Below are positions 17,657 through 26,998 of a stretch of DNA of 64,000 nucleotides, in pieces. Location of the stretch: contig NZ_AGFG01000030.1 in NCBI RefSeq assembly GCF_000226255.1, forward strand, positions 81,084-145,083, given 5' to 3'. Position 1 is the first letter of the stretch; each line of letters starts with the position of its first letter. The stretch is from Desulfovibrio sp. A2. GTDB lineage: Bacteria > Desulfobacterota > Desulfovibrionia > Desulfovibrionales > Desulfovibrionaceae. The translations under genes and the position numbers were made by a program. The notes beneath the pieces were generated by a model that had not been told where the DNA came from, searched no databases, and worked only from the letters and a program-made list of their open reading frames with translations.

Positions 17657-18535
17657 CTACCTGGCCTCGTCCATCTCCGGCACGTCGGGCACCATGTCGC
17701 ACAGGTAGCGCACCAGCGTGGCGAACAGGTTCTCCCGCCGGTGGTTGAAGCGGAATTCCAGTTCCTTCAGGTACAGCGGAAAACGCTGTGGCGACACGCC
17801 CTTGAAGGCCCGCAGCCGTCCCCCGGCGAACTTCCAGAACTCGCTCTTCGGCTCCGCCTGGCCGTCGGCCCGCCGCCGGATGTACTCGTAAGGCAGCGAA
17901 TCGTCGCCGCACAGCACCAGTGCATCGTAATGACGGTAGGGCGCGGTGTGCACCAGGTTGCCCGAACGTTCGATGCGCAGGTGGAAATTGTGGTTGAAGT
18001 GGAACACCGTTTCGGCGGACAGGCCGGAGACAAGGTCGATGAACACCCACCCGTTGCGTTCCAGAATGCCGAACACCGGAATGGGCACCTGCCCTCCCCC
18101 GCCCCTGGGTTCTCCGGTCAGCTTCTTGCCCTTCAGGTAGCCGCCAAGACCGGTTTCCGGCCCCAGCAGTTGGCGGGCGTCGGGGGCGTGGGCCAGGATG
18201 GCGAAGCGCGCCGTGGTTACCGCCTTGTAGGCGGCGTTGTACGAAAGGCCCAGTTCGGCGGCCAGGGTGTGCACCGTGGCCTCGCCCGCATACAGGTGCA
18301 GCAGGCGCAGCCAAGTCAGCGGCGTGAGGTTGCCGTTGTTGATCCAGCGGCCGGAAAAGGGATGGAAGGTATACTTGCAGCCCGCGCAGCGCCAGCGCCC
18401 GGCCGACAGCGCGTACAGCCGCCCGCCGCCACAGCGCGGACAGAAGCTGCGCCCGCCCGGCCAGCAGTGCTCCAGCAGGTGGGCCAGGGCCGCCTCTTCC
18501 GAGGCCAGGCACGGCTCTTCATGCAGCGATTCCAT
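17657..18535 (-). CDS. IS1595/ISXO2 transposase-derived protein, probably domesticated
   Basis: A 292-residue protein with the architecture of an IS1595-type transposase: zinc ribbon C32/C35/C50/C53 (FCPRCGG..RCAGCKYTF), a helix-turn-helix (LAAELGLSYNAAYKAV), then the RNase-H-like core. The usual DE before YxGG is PE here (residues 126-127, GPETGLGGYLKGKK), so the first catalytic Asp is lost. The last glutamate in SEFWKFAGGRLR is retained. No terminal inverted repeats or target duplication are visible. A GTG start at 18610 would overlap the previous stop by GTGA, but similarity begins near the ATG at 18535. It may now act as a DNA-binding protein. It lies directly downstream of the thioredoxin-like gene. 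Confidence 0.75.
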   Translation of the reverse strand: MESLHEEPCLASEEAALAHLLEHCWPGGRSFCPRCGGGRLYALSAGRWRCAGCKYTFHPFSGRWINNGNLTPLTWLRLLHLYAGEATVHTLAAELGLSYNAAYKAVTTARFAILAHAPDARQLLGPETGLGGYLKGKKLTGEPRGGGGQVPIPVFGILERNGWVFIDLVSGLSAETVFHFNHNFHLRIERSGNLVHTAPYRHYDALVLCGDDSLPYEYIRRRADGQAEPKSEFWKFAGGRLRAFKGVSPQRFPLYLKELEFRFNHRRENLFATLVRYLCDMVPDVPEMDEAR

Positions 18536-18606
18536 GTTCTTCTGGTAGCCCAAGTCACCCCGTGGGCGCAATGCGCCCCCGCCCTCGCTGCCAGCATGCC
18601 CGATGC

Positions 18607-19392
18607 TCACGGCAACGGCCCGGCCGCCGCCAGCACGCGGTCCAGGAACTGGGCCGGGGTGCCGGTGAGCGCGCCGGACAGGGTGAACAACACCCGAAAA
18701 CCCGTGGCCTCGCGCCGCACCACCCAGGTGAACGGCACCGGCAGGCCGCCAAGCTGCCCGTGCAGGGCCAGTTCCGGATCAGCAAACAGGGGAAAGACCA
18801 GCCCGTGCCGCTGGCGGAAGGATTGCACCAGATTCCAGTCGTCCCCGGCGGCAATGCCCACCAGGCGCACCCGCCCGGCCAGCCCTCCCGGCCCGGCGGA
18901 CGAGATGCGCGCGTCCAGCGCCCGCAGGGCCGGGGCTTCTTCCTGGCAGGGGGCGCAGAACCAACTGTACAGGTTGACGATGAACACCTGGCCTCGCAGG
19001 TCGGACAGACGGAGCGTCTGGCTGCGGGCCGGGGTCTCTCCCGGCAGGGGCGCGGGCACGGCCACGGCCGGCCCCCCGTTCCACCCCGCATCCGGCGACG
19101 GCATGGCCAGGACGATGTCCGGAAAGGCCGCGCCCTCGGGCCATGCGCCCGGCGGCTCCGGCAGCACGGCGGCCTGGGGCGCGCCCTGGGGTGAACCCGA
19201 AGTCAAGGAAGACACGGCGGACGGCGAGGCGGCCTGCCCCGCATCGGCGGCGCGGGCCAGGCTGGCGGTCAGCACCAGCAGGCAGGCCGCCACGGGCAGC
19301 CCGAAGCGGAACAGGGCGGCCAGCCGTGCAGCCGCACCTGTGCACTCGCGTGGGCGGGCACGCCCCGCATCGCGGAAAGGAACGAAGGTCAT
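18607..19392 (-). CDS. Exported TlpA-like thioredoxin-fold protein
   Basis: A 261-residue protein with a signal peptide or anchor (VAACLLVLTASLARA, ending near residue 48). After a low-complexity linker it has a TlpA/ResA-like domain: FIVNLYSWFCAPCQEE with the redox motif CAPC, then VGIAAGDDWNLVQSF and the cis-Pro region GLPVPFTWVV. It should act as a periplasmic thiol reductant or oxidant, perhaps in cytochrome maturation or protection of exported redox enzymes. The start at 19392 has CAGGAG upstream. The stop overlaps a possible GTG start of the transposase-like gene. Confidence 0.85.
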   Translation of the reverse strand: MTFVPFRDAGRARPRECTGAAARLAALFRFGLPVAACLLVLTASLARAADAGQAASPSAVSSLTSGSPQGAPQAAVLPEPPGAWPEGAAFPDIVLAMPSPDAGWNGGPAVAVPAPLPGETPARSQTLRLSDLRGQVFIVNLYSWFCAPCQEEAPALRALDARISSAGPGGLAGRVRLVGIAAGDDWNLVQSFRQRHGLVFPLFADPELALHGQLGGLPVPFTWVVRREATGFRVLFTLSGALTGTPAQFLDRVLAAAGPLP

Positions 19393-19610
19393 CCGGGCTC
19401 CTGTGGGTGGGCGCGGCATGAGGGGGCCGACGCCGGGCCACGTTCCGTGGCGCCATCAAAAAGTGTAGCCCTGCTCCGCATTCCTGACAACGGGGCGCGA
19501 GCAGCGCCCCCGCCCCGCAACCGGCACCCCTCGCCGGTTTCCGCGCCACGGCAGGCATTTCGCCAGTCGTGCCCGCCCTTTTGCCCCCTTTGGACGCACG
19601 CCACGCGCCC

Positions 19611-19640
19611 TTGAACTTTCCGCCGTCGTCAGGCTACAGT
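19611..19640 (+). promoter_or_regulatory. Sigma-70-type promoter for the sensory cascade
   Basis: TTGAAC (19611-19616) and TACAGT (19635-19640) are spaced by 18 bp, 50 bp before the lipoprotein start. Confidence 0.5.
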
Positions 19641-19689
19641 CCGCTCGGCGCGACATCGATCCGCCCGCACCACACGCAAGGGAGCAAGA

Positions 19690-21186
19690 GTGACCACGCG
19701 CACAGCACCGCAGTGCACCGCCCCCCGACGCCCTGCCCTCCGGCCATCCGCGACAAACGGAGCCCGGCCTACCGACCCCATAGGGGCCCTCGTGCCCACC
19801 GGGGGCATCCGGTCTGACGGGTTTGGGCCGCGCCGCCGCGCCACGTGGCGTCGCGCGCTGCTTCTACCCGTGCTGCTCCTGCTGGCGCTGTGCCCCTTCC
19901 TTGCCGCCTGCAACTCCGACAACCCCCGCCAACCGGACCACACCGGCACGCCCGGCGTCACCGACGACGCCATCCACCTCGCCTCGTCGCTGGCCCTCAC
20001 CGGGCACGCCAGCTACCTTGGGGTGCAGACCCTGCGCGGCGCGCTGTCGTACATCAACCATGTCAACGACACCGGCGGGGTGCACGGGCGGCGCATTCTG
20101 GTCACCGCCGCCGACGACGGCTACGACCCGCCCCGCTGCCTGACCAACACCCAGCGCTTTCTCATCGACGGCGACGTGTTCGCCCTGTTCAGCTACGTGG
20201 GCACGCCCACCACCATGCGCGTGCTGCCGCTGGTGGAAGAGGCGCGCATCCCGCTGGTGGGCATGTTCACCGGGGCCAACGGCCTGCGCGAACCCTTCAA
20301 CCGCTACGTTTTCAACGTGCGCGCCTCGTACTACCAGGAAACGGCGGCCGCCGTGCGCCACCTGGTGCGCGACCTGGGGCTGACGCGCATCGCCGTGTTC
20401 TATCAGTACGACGCCTACGGCTTCGACGGGCTGACCGGCACGGAAATAGCCCTGCGCGAACTGGGCCTGGCCCCGGTGGCGCGCGGCTCGTACGTGCGCG
20501 GCACCGCCAAGGTGGAGGAAGGGCTGCGCCGCATCCTGGCATCCGACGCCCAGGCCGTGGTCATGGTGGGCACCTACGAGCCCTCGGCCCGGTTCATCCG
20601 GCTGGCGGAACAGGCGGGACTGCACGCTGTGTTCCACTGCCTGTCGTTCACCGGGGCAGAGGAACTGGCCCGCCTGCTGGGCAATTCGCCGGTCAATCCG
20701 GTGATCATGTCGCAGGTGGTTCCGCCGCCCGGCGCGCGCGAAACCCCGGACCTGCTGGCCGCCGCCGCCGACTACGTGCAACTGCTGCGCCGCTACTTTC
20801 CCGACGAGGCCCCCAACACCACCGGCCTCGAAGGCTACGTCAACGCGCGCATCCTGGTGGAGGGGCTGCGCCGCGCCGGGCGCGACCTGACCCGCGAAGG
20901 CCTGGTGCAGGCGCTGGAATCGCTACGCGACTATCCGCTTGGCGGCAGCACCTACGTGTCCTTCTCGCCCGAAAGCCGCCAGGGCATGAACCAGGTGTAC
21001 TTCACCCGGCTGCAGGACGGCCGTTTCGACCTGATCCGCGATTTCCGCGAGGTGCGCCCCCTGCCCGTGGCCCTGTCCGGCCGGGTGCGCGGCCCCGCGC
21101 CGGAAGCCACGGAGCCCCACCCCGCACAGGAACAGCCTGCGGAAGAACGTTCCGCCGACGAGCGGCCAGAGGGGGCGCAGCCATGA
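19690..21186 (+). CDS. Periplasmic amino-acid-type binding lipoprotein linked to a kinase
   Basis: A 498-residue protein of the Leu/Ile/Val-binding (type I periplasmic binding) family. It starts with GTG at 19690 after AAGGGAGC. A long basic leader precedes the hydrophobic LLLPVLLLLALCPFLAAC with a lipobox (LAAC), so it is a lipoprotein. The binding fold follows: TDDAIHLASSLALTGHASYLG, RILVTAADDGYDP, RIAVFYQYDAYG and NARILVEGLRRA. No ABC permease genes are nearby. The stop overlaps the start of a histidine kinase by ATGA. The protein therefore probably presents ligand to the kinase rather than to a transporter. Confidence 0.88.
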   Translation: MTTRTAPQCTAPRRPALRPSATNGARPTDPIGALVPTGGIRSDGFGPRRRATWRRALLLPVLLLLALCPFLAACNSDNPRQPDHTGTPGVTDDAIHLASSLALTGHASYLGVQTLRGALSYINHVNDTGGVHGRRILVTAADDGYDPPRCLTNTQRFLIDGDVFALFSYVGTPTTMRVLPLVEEARIPLVGMFTGANGLREPFNRYVFNVRASYYQETAAAVRHLVRDLGLTRIAVFYQYDAYGFDGLTGTEIALRELGLAPVARGSYVRGTAKVEEGLRRILASDAQAVVMVGTYEPSARFIRLAEQAGLHAVFHCLSFTGAEELARLLGNSPVNPVIMSQVVPPPGARETPDLLAAAADYVQLLRRYFPDEAPNTTGLEGYVNARILVEGLRRAGRDLTREGLVQALESLRDYPLGGSTYVSFSPESRQGMNQVYFTRLQDGRFDLIRDFREVRPLPVALSGRVRGPAPEATEPHPAQEQPAEERSADERPEGAQP

Positions 21187-23237
21187 TCCTGCGCCGCTTC
21201 CAGCGCCTGGGGCTGCAACAGAAGTTCTTCATCACCATCCTGGTGGTCATCATGGCCATCAGCGGCACCATCGCCCTGCTGGCCCGGTGGATCCTGGTTT
21301 CCGGCCTGACGGCGGAACTGGAACTGCGCGGGGCGGCCATCGCGCACAGCGTGGCCGCGCGCGGGGCGGGGTACATCCTGGACAACGACGCCGCGCAGCT
21401 CGTGGGGCTGATCTTCGACGAGGCCCAACTGCGCGAACGGCACCAGTTCATCGCCTACATCTTCGTCACCGACCCGCAAGGCGCGGTGCTGGCCCATACC
21501 TTCATCAAGCCCTTTCCCGAATACCTGCGCACGGCCAACCCCCTGGCCGACGGCGCGGCCAAGAGCGTGCAACTGGTGGATGTGTTCGGCATGTCGGCCT
21601 ACGACATCGCCGTGCCGGTGAAGGAGGGGCTGTACCGCATCGGCGACGTGCACGTGGGCCTGAGCAAGGACCACATGGACAGCCTGGTGGGCAAGCTGCG
21701 GGTGACCTTTCTGGGGTTCATCACGGCGGTGGTGGTGATCACCTTCTTCATCAGCCATTACCTGGCCCGGTACATCACCGCGCCGGTCACGCGGCTGACG
21801 CGCATTTCCGACGATCTTTCGCGCGGCAACTTCAACACCGCCGTGGATCTCGACGTGCGCGACGCGGGCTGGGACATCCACGACTGCCCAGCCTACAGCG
21901 ACACCGACCTGCCGTGCTGGCACTTTGACGAGCAGCGCCGGGGGGCGCGCCAGGCCCCGGAAAAGCTGCACAGCTGCCCCACCTGCGTGTTCTACCGCAA
22001 GCGCGGCGGCGACGAGGTGATCCAGCTGGCCGACTCGTTCCGCAACATGGTCTGGTCCATCCGGCTGTACCGCAAGCGGTTGCAGGAATCGGAGGGCAAG
22101 TACCGCTCGCTGTTCGACAGCGGGCCGGACCCCATCTTCGTGGTGGACTGCACCGACCTGCGCATCATGGACGCCAACCCCCGCGCCGTGGAGATGTACG
22201 GCTACACCCGCGAGGAACTGGCGGGCCTTTCGCTCACCGAGATCGGCGGCGACGCCGTGCGCGAGTGCAGCGCCGTGTTCGACACCGTGTTCGACGGGGG
22301 CGACGCGGCGGGCGGCTGCCTGAACATTCCCAAGGCCATGCAGGTGCGCAAGGACGGCAGCGTGTTCCACGTCAACCTGCACGCCTGCCCCATCAGCTAT
22401 CGCGGGCGGCCCGCCATCATCGTGTCCACCACCGACATCACCGAAATGATGGACAAGGACGCCCAGATCATCCAGGCGGCCAAGATGAAGTCGCTGGGCG
22501 AAATGTCCGCCGGGGTGGCCCACGAACTGAACCAGCCGCTCAACGCCATCCGCATGGGCAGCGACTTTCTGTCGCTGGTCATCGAGCAAGGGCTGCCGGT
22601 GCCGCAATCGCGCCTGCACGAGGTGGCGCGCGACATCTGCACCCAGGTGGACCGGGCCACGGAGATCATCAACACCCTGCGCTCGTTCGGCCGCAAGTCC
22701 GATTCGGTCATCGAGCCGCTGGACCTCAACCGGCCAACCCGCGCCGTGCTGCCGCTGGTGGAGCGCCAGTTTCTGCTCCAGAACGTGGAGGTGAAGCTGG
22801 ACCTGGCCGAGGGACTGCCCCCGGTGCGCGCCCACGAGAACCGCTTGCAGCAGGTGTTCTTCAACCTGGTGACCAACGCGCGCGACGCCATTGTCGACCG
22901 CGCCCTCACCGATGGCGGCCTGCGCGGGGTGATCACCATCTCCACGCGGGCCGAAGGCGACACCGTGGTGGCCACCGTGGCCGACAACGGCGCGGGCATT
23001 CCCGAAGCCCTGCGCGACCAGATATTCCAGCCTTTCTTCACCACCAAGGTCACGGGCCAGGGCATGGGCCTGGGGCTCGCCATCGTGTACGGCATCGTGC
23101 GCGACTACGGCGGCGACATCCGCATCGAAAGCACAGAGGGCAAGGGCACCGCGTTCCACGTGCGCCTGCCCGCCCACCGCGAGCCCCCGCCCCACGGCGG
23201 GAAGAAGGACGACAGCCATGCGCATCCTGGTGATTGA
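21183..23237 (+). CDS. Membrane histidine kinase with cysteine-rich HAMP insert and PAS domain
   Basis: A 684-residue sensor kinase. TM1 (15-38) and TM2 (175-193) flank a periplasmic domain of about 135 residues. HAMP starts near 195 and is interrupted by an insert with C235, C245, C265 and C268 ([14 protein letters not shown], then SCPTC), a candidate metal or redox site. A PAS domain spans about 305-425. The phospho-acceptor is H447 in [14 protein letters not shown], and the ATP domain has [16 protein letters not shown] and GMGLGLAI. It overlaps the binding lipoprotein (ATGA) and the next regulator (20 bp), so the three form a tightly coupled cascade. Confidence 0.93.
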   Translation: MILRRFQRLGLQQKFFITILVVIMAISGTIALLARWILVSGLTAELELRGAAIAHSVAARGAGYILDNDAAQLVGLIFDEAQLRERHQFIAYIFVTDPQGAVLAHTFIKPFPEYLRTANPLADGAAKSVQLVDVFGMSAYDIAVPVKEGLYRIGDVHVGLSKDHMDSLVGKLRVTFLGFITAVVVITFFISHYLARYITAPVTRLTRISDDLSRGNFNTAVDLDVRDAGWDIHDCPAYSDTDLPCWHFDEQRRGARQAPEKLHSCPTCVFYRKRGGDEVIQLADSFRNMVWSIRLYRKRLQESEGKYRSLFDSGPDPIFVVDCTDLRIMDANPRAVEMYGYTREELAGLSLTEIGGDAVRECSAVFDTVFDGGDAAGGCLNIPKAMQVRKDGSVFHVNLHACPISYRGRPAIIVSTTDITEMMDKDAQIIQAAKMKSLGEMSAGVAHELNQPLNAIRMGSDFLSLVIEQGLPVPQSRLHEVARDICTQVDRATEIINTLRSFGRKSDSVIEPLDLNRPTRAVLPLVERQFLLQNVEVKLDLAEGLPPVRAHENRLQQVFFNLVTNARDAIVDRALTDGGLRGVITISTRAEGDTVVATVADNGAGIPEALRDQIFQPFFTTKVTGQGMGLGLAIVYGIVRDYGGDIRIESTEGKGTAFHVRLPAHREPPPHGGKKDDSHAHPGD

Positions 23238-23976
23238 CGACGAGGTGCCCACCCTGAAGATGTTCGGCCTGCTGCTGGAGGCGCTGGGGCATGAGCCCAT
23301 CGCGGCGGAATCCGGCGAGGAAGGGCTGATCCGCTTCGACCGCGAGCGCCCCGACGTGGTGCTGACCGACATCAAGATGCCCGGCATCGACGGCATGGAC
23401 GTGCTGCGGGCCCTGAAGGAGGCCGACCCGCGCATCGAGGTCATCGTCATCACCGGCCACGGCGACACCGAACTGGCCATAGAATCGCTGCACCTGGACG
23501 CCACCGACTTCATCAACAAGCCGGTGCGGCGCGAGGCGCTGGAACACGCCCTGGCCCGGGCCGAGGAACGCATCCGCCTCAAGCGGGCCAAGGAAGAGGA
23601 AATCCGCCTGGTGGCCGGGCCGGGGGTGGCGAATACCGACGCTGCGCAGGACGGCGGGGACGCGGGCGCGGCGGCACGGGACGGAGCCGCCGTGGTGCGC
23701 ATTCGCGGTACGGTGAACAGCCCGGCCGAACCGGTGCTGCGCCACGTGTTCGAAGAGGCGCTGCTGACCGGCGCGCCCACCGTGGTGCTGGACTTCGAGC
23801 CCTCCGTGTCGGTCAACGGCGCGGGCATCGCCGTGCTGGCGGAACTGGTGCGCCACGCCAGCAGCCTGGGGCGCGCCGTGCGCATCACCGGGGTTTCCCC
23901 CAATCTGTCCACCGTGTTCGACGTGGTGGGCATTGCCCGCAACGCCACGGTGGACGTGGCCTCCGCCGTGGAATAA
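23218..23976 (+). CDS. Response regulator with REC and STAS-like output
   Basis: A 252-residue regulator. The receiver domain (1-120) has the acidic pocket (VIDDE), phospho-acceptor D53 in VVLTDIKMPGIDG, and the KP pair in FINKPVRR. A charged helix and an Ala/Gly linker lead to a domain (about 155-252) that resembles STAS/anti-anti-sigma folds: VVRIRGTVNSP, PTVVLDFEPSVSVNGAGIAVL and VRITGVSPNLSTVFDVVGI. There is no DNA-binding domain, so output is probably by partner switching or protein binding. It is the likely partner of the overlapping kinase. A hairpin with GCGTTTT follows at 24008-24043. Confidence 0.85.
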   Translation: MRILVIDDEVPTLKMFGLLLEALGHEPIAAESGEEGLIRFDRERPDVVLTDIKMPGIDGMDVLRALKEADPRIEVIVITGHGDTELAIESLHLDATDFINKPVRREALEHALARAEERIRLKRAKEEEIRLVAGPGVANTDAAQDGGDAGAAARDGAAVVRIRGTVNSPAEPVLRHVFEEALLTGAPTVVLDFEPSVSVNGAGIAVLAELVRHASSLGRAVRITGVSPNLSTVFDVVGIARNATVDVASAVE

Positions 23977-24007
23977 GCGCAGCCCCGCCGCCACGACCCC
24001 ATCTCTT

Positions 24008-24043
24008 GCCGCGCGTGCCGCACAGGCCCGCGCGGCGCGTTTT
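24008..24043 (+). terminator. Terminator of the lipoprotein-kinase-REC-STAS operon
   Basis: GCCGCGCG (24008-24015) pairs with CGCGCGGC (24029-24036), followed by GCGTTTT. It separates this operon from the LytTR genes. Confidence 0.6.
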
Positions 24044-24257
24044 CAGGCCCTTTCCACCCCTCTGGACAGCCCCCCTGCCCGGCGCTAGATAGGCGCAAAG
24101 GGCCACCGTCGGCGCGCGCTCCGGCGGGTGAGCAGTTGCGCCCGGCACTGCCTGCCGCCCCCTGTCACCGGACACCGGACACCGGGCACCGCCAGCGCCG
24201 CCAGCGCCCCCCAAATGGGTCCCTTTCCCAAACGGCCGTCCCACAGAAAGGCTCATC

Positions 24258-25055
24258 ATGACCATCCGCGTCCTCATCGTCGATGACGAACGCCCCGCCA
24301 GGGACGAACTTGCCTACCTGCTCTCGGCCCACCCCGACGTGGAGTCGGCCGAGGCGGCGTCGGCGGCGGAGGCCTTGCGCAAGCTGGCCGACGAGCGGTT
24401 CGACCTGGTGCTCCAGGACATCCAGATGCCGGGGCACGACGGCTTCCACGTCCTGCGCGAGGCGCAGACGCAGGCCCAGCCGGGCGAAGCCGCCCCGCTG
24501 TTCGTCTTCGTCACCGCCTTCGACGAGCACGCCATCCGCGCCTTCGAGGAAAACGCCCTCGACTACCTGCTGAAACCCGTGGCCCCCAGCCGCCTTGCCC
24601 GCTGCCTGGACCGGGTGCGCGGCCGCCTGGCCGCCGACGGGGCGCGCCCGCTGCAGAACGCCGTGGCCACCCTGCTGGGCGCGCTGGGGCACGCCAAGCC
24701 GGTGGACCGTCTGCCCGTGGACCGTCTGGCTGTCGAGCACGGGGGGCGCATCAGCCTCATCCCCACGCGCGACGTGGTGATGATAGAGGCAGAGGAAAAG
24801 CGCATCGTGGCCGTCACGGGCGAAGGCCGCGTGCCCTGCCACAACATGAACACCCTGGCCCGCGCGGAAGAACGCCTGGCCGGGCTGCCGTTCTTCCGGG
24901 TGAACCGGGCCGTGCTGGTGAACCTGGAGCGCATTGCCGAATTTTCGCCGTGGATCAACGGCAAGTACCATCTCGTCATGAACGACGCGGACCGCACCGA
25001 GGTCACCGTCAGCCGCAACCGGGCGCGGGATTTTCGCGCCCGGCTGGGCGTCTAG
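24258..25055 (+). CDS. LytTR-type response regulator (BtsR/LytR-like)
   Basis: A 265-residue regulator. The receiver has DDERPARDE, the phospho-acceptor Asp in LVLQDIQMPGHDG, TAFDEHA and LLKPVAPSRL. The C-terminal LytTR DNA-binding domain shows DVVMIEAEEKRIVAVT, NMNTLARAEERL and FFRVNRAVLVNLERI. It binds direct repeats upstream of target genes. The next gene encodes the cognate LytS-type kinase 12 bp downstream, and two CstA permeases follow. The arrangement matches BtsSR, which controls pyruvate uptake by a CstA-family transporter in E. coli. Regulation of cstA here is an inference. Confidence 0.92.
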   Translation: MTIRVLIVDDERPARDELAYLLSAHPDVESAEAASAAEALRKLADERFDLVLQDIQMPGHDGFHVLREAQTQAQPGEAAPLFVFVTAFDEHAIRAFEENALDYLLKPVAPSRLARCLDRVRGRLAADGARPLQNAVATLLGALGHAKPVDRLPVDRLAVEHGGRISLIPTRDVVMIEAEEKRIVAVTGEGRVPCHNMNTLARAEERLAGLPFFRVNRAVLVNLERIAEFSPWINGKYHLVMNDADRTEVTVSRNRARDFRARLGV

Positions 25056-25067
25056 CAAGGGGACCGC

Positions 25068-26855
25068 ATGGACCCGATACTCTCCCCCCACGTCCCGGAA
25101 CTGTTCATCACCCTCACCCAGCGTTTCGGCCTGCTGCTGGCCGGGGGCTTCGCCATCATGACCTTCGCCCCGCTGGACAAAGTGGGGCCGGGCCGTTCGC
25201 GCCCGTTGTGGGCCACGGCGCTGCTGGTGGTCATGTTCGGGCTGTTCGGCATCCTCGGCACCTACACCGGCAACTTCGTGTTCCAGTCGTTCGCCAACCT
25301 GCGGGCCATGGGCGTGATCACCGCCGGGCTGTTCGGCGGGCCGGTGGTGGGCGCGGGGGCCGGGCTCATCGCCGCCGGGCACCGCTACCTCATCGACGTG
25401 GGCGGGTTCAGCGCGGTGCCGTGCGGCCTCGCCACCCTCAGCGAGGGGATATTGGCGGGGCTTGTGGCATGGCGCTTTCCGGAACGGCGGCTGGACTGGG
25501 CCACGGCCCTGACACTGGGGCTGGTGGGCGAAACCTACCACATGGGCCTCGTGCTGGGGCTGGCCGAACCGTTCACAGAGGCCGTGGAACTGGTGCGGGT
25601 GATCAGCCTGCCCATGATCCTCATCAACGCCATGGGGGCCGCGCTGTTCGTGCAGGCCCTGCGCCTGCAACTGCACTTCCGTGACCTGCGCGATTCCACG
25701 CAGGCCCGGCAGATCCTGTCCATCGCCAACCAGACCCTGATCCATCTGCGCGCGGGCCTCACGCGCGCCTCCGCGCAGGCCACGGCGGAAATCATCCAGG
25801 CCGAAACCCACGTGGCCGCCGTGGCCCTGACCGGGGGCGACATCGTGCTGGCCCACGTGGGCGCGGGGGCCGACCATCACCTGGCGGGGTTCCACGTGCG
25901 CACCCAGGCCACCAGAAGGGTTGCCGAAAACGGCGAGCCGCTGTTCGTGCGCGACCGCGAATCCATCGGCTGCCGCCAGTCGGGCTGCCCGCTGACCGAC
26001 GCCATCATCGTGCCGCTGCGCAAGGGCGGCGAGATTCTCGGGTGCCTCAAGCTGTACGGCACCAAGAACCGCCCGCTGGACCAGACCCGCTTCGAACTGG
26101 CCAAGGGGCTGGCGGACCTGTTCTCCACCCAGATCGAACTGGAAGAGATAGGCATCAAGAACCAGCTCATCGCCCGCGCCGAAATCCGGCGGTTGCAGGC
26201 CCAGATCAACCCGCACTTCCTGTTCAACTCGCTGAACACGGTGGCCTCGTTCTGCCGCACCGCGCCCGGCCAGGCGCGCGACCTGATCCTGGACCTGGCC
26301 CGGTACATGCGCCGCAACCTCGATTCCAGCCGGGGGGCCATCCGCCTGTCCGAGGAACTGGAGCAGGTGCGCTCGTACCTGGTCATCGAACAGGCCCGCT
26401 TCGGCGACCGCATCCGCGCCGACATCGACCTTGCCCCCGGCACGGCCGACTGGCTCATCCCGCCGCTGCTCATCCAGCCGCTGGTGGAAAACAGCGTGCG
26501 CCACGGCATTCTGGCCCGCGAGGAAGGCGGGCTGGTGCGCCTTTCCGCCCATGCCGACGGCGACCACCTGCTGGTGACCGTGGAGGACGACGGCGCGGGC
26601 ATGGACGACGACACCCGCAGCGCCATCCTGGCCCCCGCCGCCAGCGACCTTGGCCCCCACGCCGCGCAGGCCGTGCAGGCCGTGCATGATTGTCCCGCCG
26701 CCGTCGGGGAAAGCCTGAACGACGGCATCGGCGCGCGCAACTGCAACCAGCGGCTGGTGCAGATGTACGGCCCCTCCTACGCCATGCGCATCGACAGCGA
26801 ACCCGGCCGGGGCACGCGCATCTCGTTCCGCATTCCCCGCCAGCAGTTGCAGTAG
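25068..26855 (+). CDS. LytS/BtsS-type sensor histidine kinase
   Basis: A 595-residue kinase. The N-terminal 200 residues are a 5TM-LYT sensor with several membrane helices (GLLLAGGFAIMTF, LLVVMFGLFGILGTYTG, the GGPVVGAGAGLIAAGHRYL family motif). A GAF-like domain follows (about 215-350). The histidine kinase region has QAQINPHFLFNSLNTVASF with the phospho-acceptor His. The ATPase has PLVENSVRHGI and DDGAGMDDD. A 30-residue insert sits before the IGARNCNQRL box. It should sense an extracellular carbon source such as pyruvate and phosphorylate the adjacent LytTR regulator. The start at 25068 is 12 bp after the regulator stop. Confidence 0.92.
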   Translation: MDPILSPHVPELFITLTQRFGLLLAGGFAIMTFAPLDKVGPGRSRPLWATALLVVMFGLFGILGTYTGNFVFQSFANLRAMGVITAGLFGGPVVGAGAGLIAAGHRYLIDVGGFSAVPCGLATLSEGILAGLVAWRFPERRLDWATALTLGLVGETYHMGLVLGLAEPFTEAVELVRVISLPMILINAMGAALFVQALRLQLHFRDLRDSTQARQILSIANQTLIHLRAGLTRASAQATAEIIQAETHVAAVALTGGDIVLAHVGAGADHHLAGFHVRTQATRRVAENGEPLFVRDRESIGCRQSGCPLTDAIIVPLRKGGEILGCLKLYGTKNRPLDQTRFELAKGLADLFSTQIELEEIGIKNQLIARAEIRRLQAQINPHFLFNSLNTVASFCRTAPGQARDLILDLARYMRRNLDSSRGAIRLSEELEQVRSYLVIEQARFGDRIRADIDLAPGTADWLIPPLLIQPLVENSVRHGILAREEGGLVRLSAHADGDHLLVTVEDDGAGMDDDTRSAILAPAASDLGPHAAQAVQAVHDCPAAVGESLNDGIGARNCNQRLVQMYGPSYAMRIDSEPGRGTRISFRIPRQQLQ

Positions 26856-26998
26856 CGCCGGGCGAAACGGCCCTGCCGCGCTTTCCTGGCCGTCCGCGTG
26901 CGTCCCCGCGCCGCGTTGCCATGCGCGGCGGATGCGGGTATTTTCCCCCCGGTCGTCGGCCACCATGCCGTCCGCGCCATCTCTCCCAAGGAGCACCC

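Noticed and set aside
17657..18535. An active insertion sequence
   Set aside because: Catalytic Asp replaced by Pro and no terminal inverted repeats or target duplication seen.
20952..24098. A minus-strand open frame of about 1050 codons opposite the kinase and REC-STAS genes
   Set aside because: Antisense shadow caused by GC-rich codon usage; no ribosome site, no recognisable fold.
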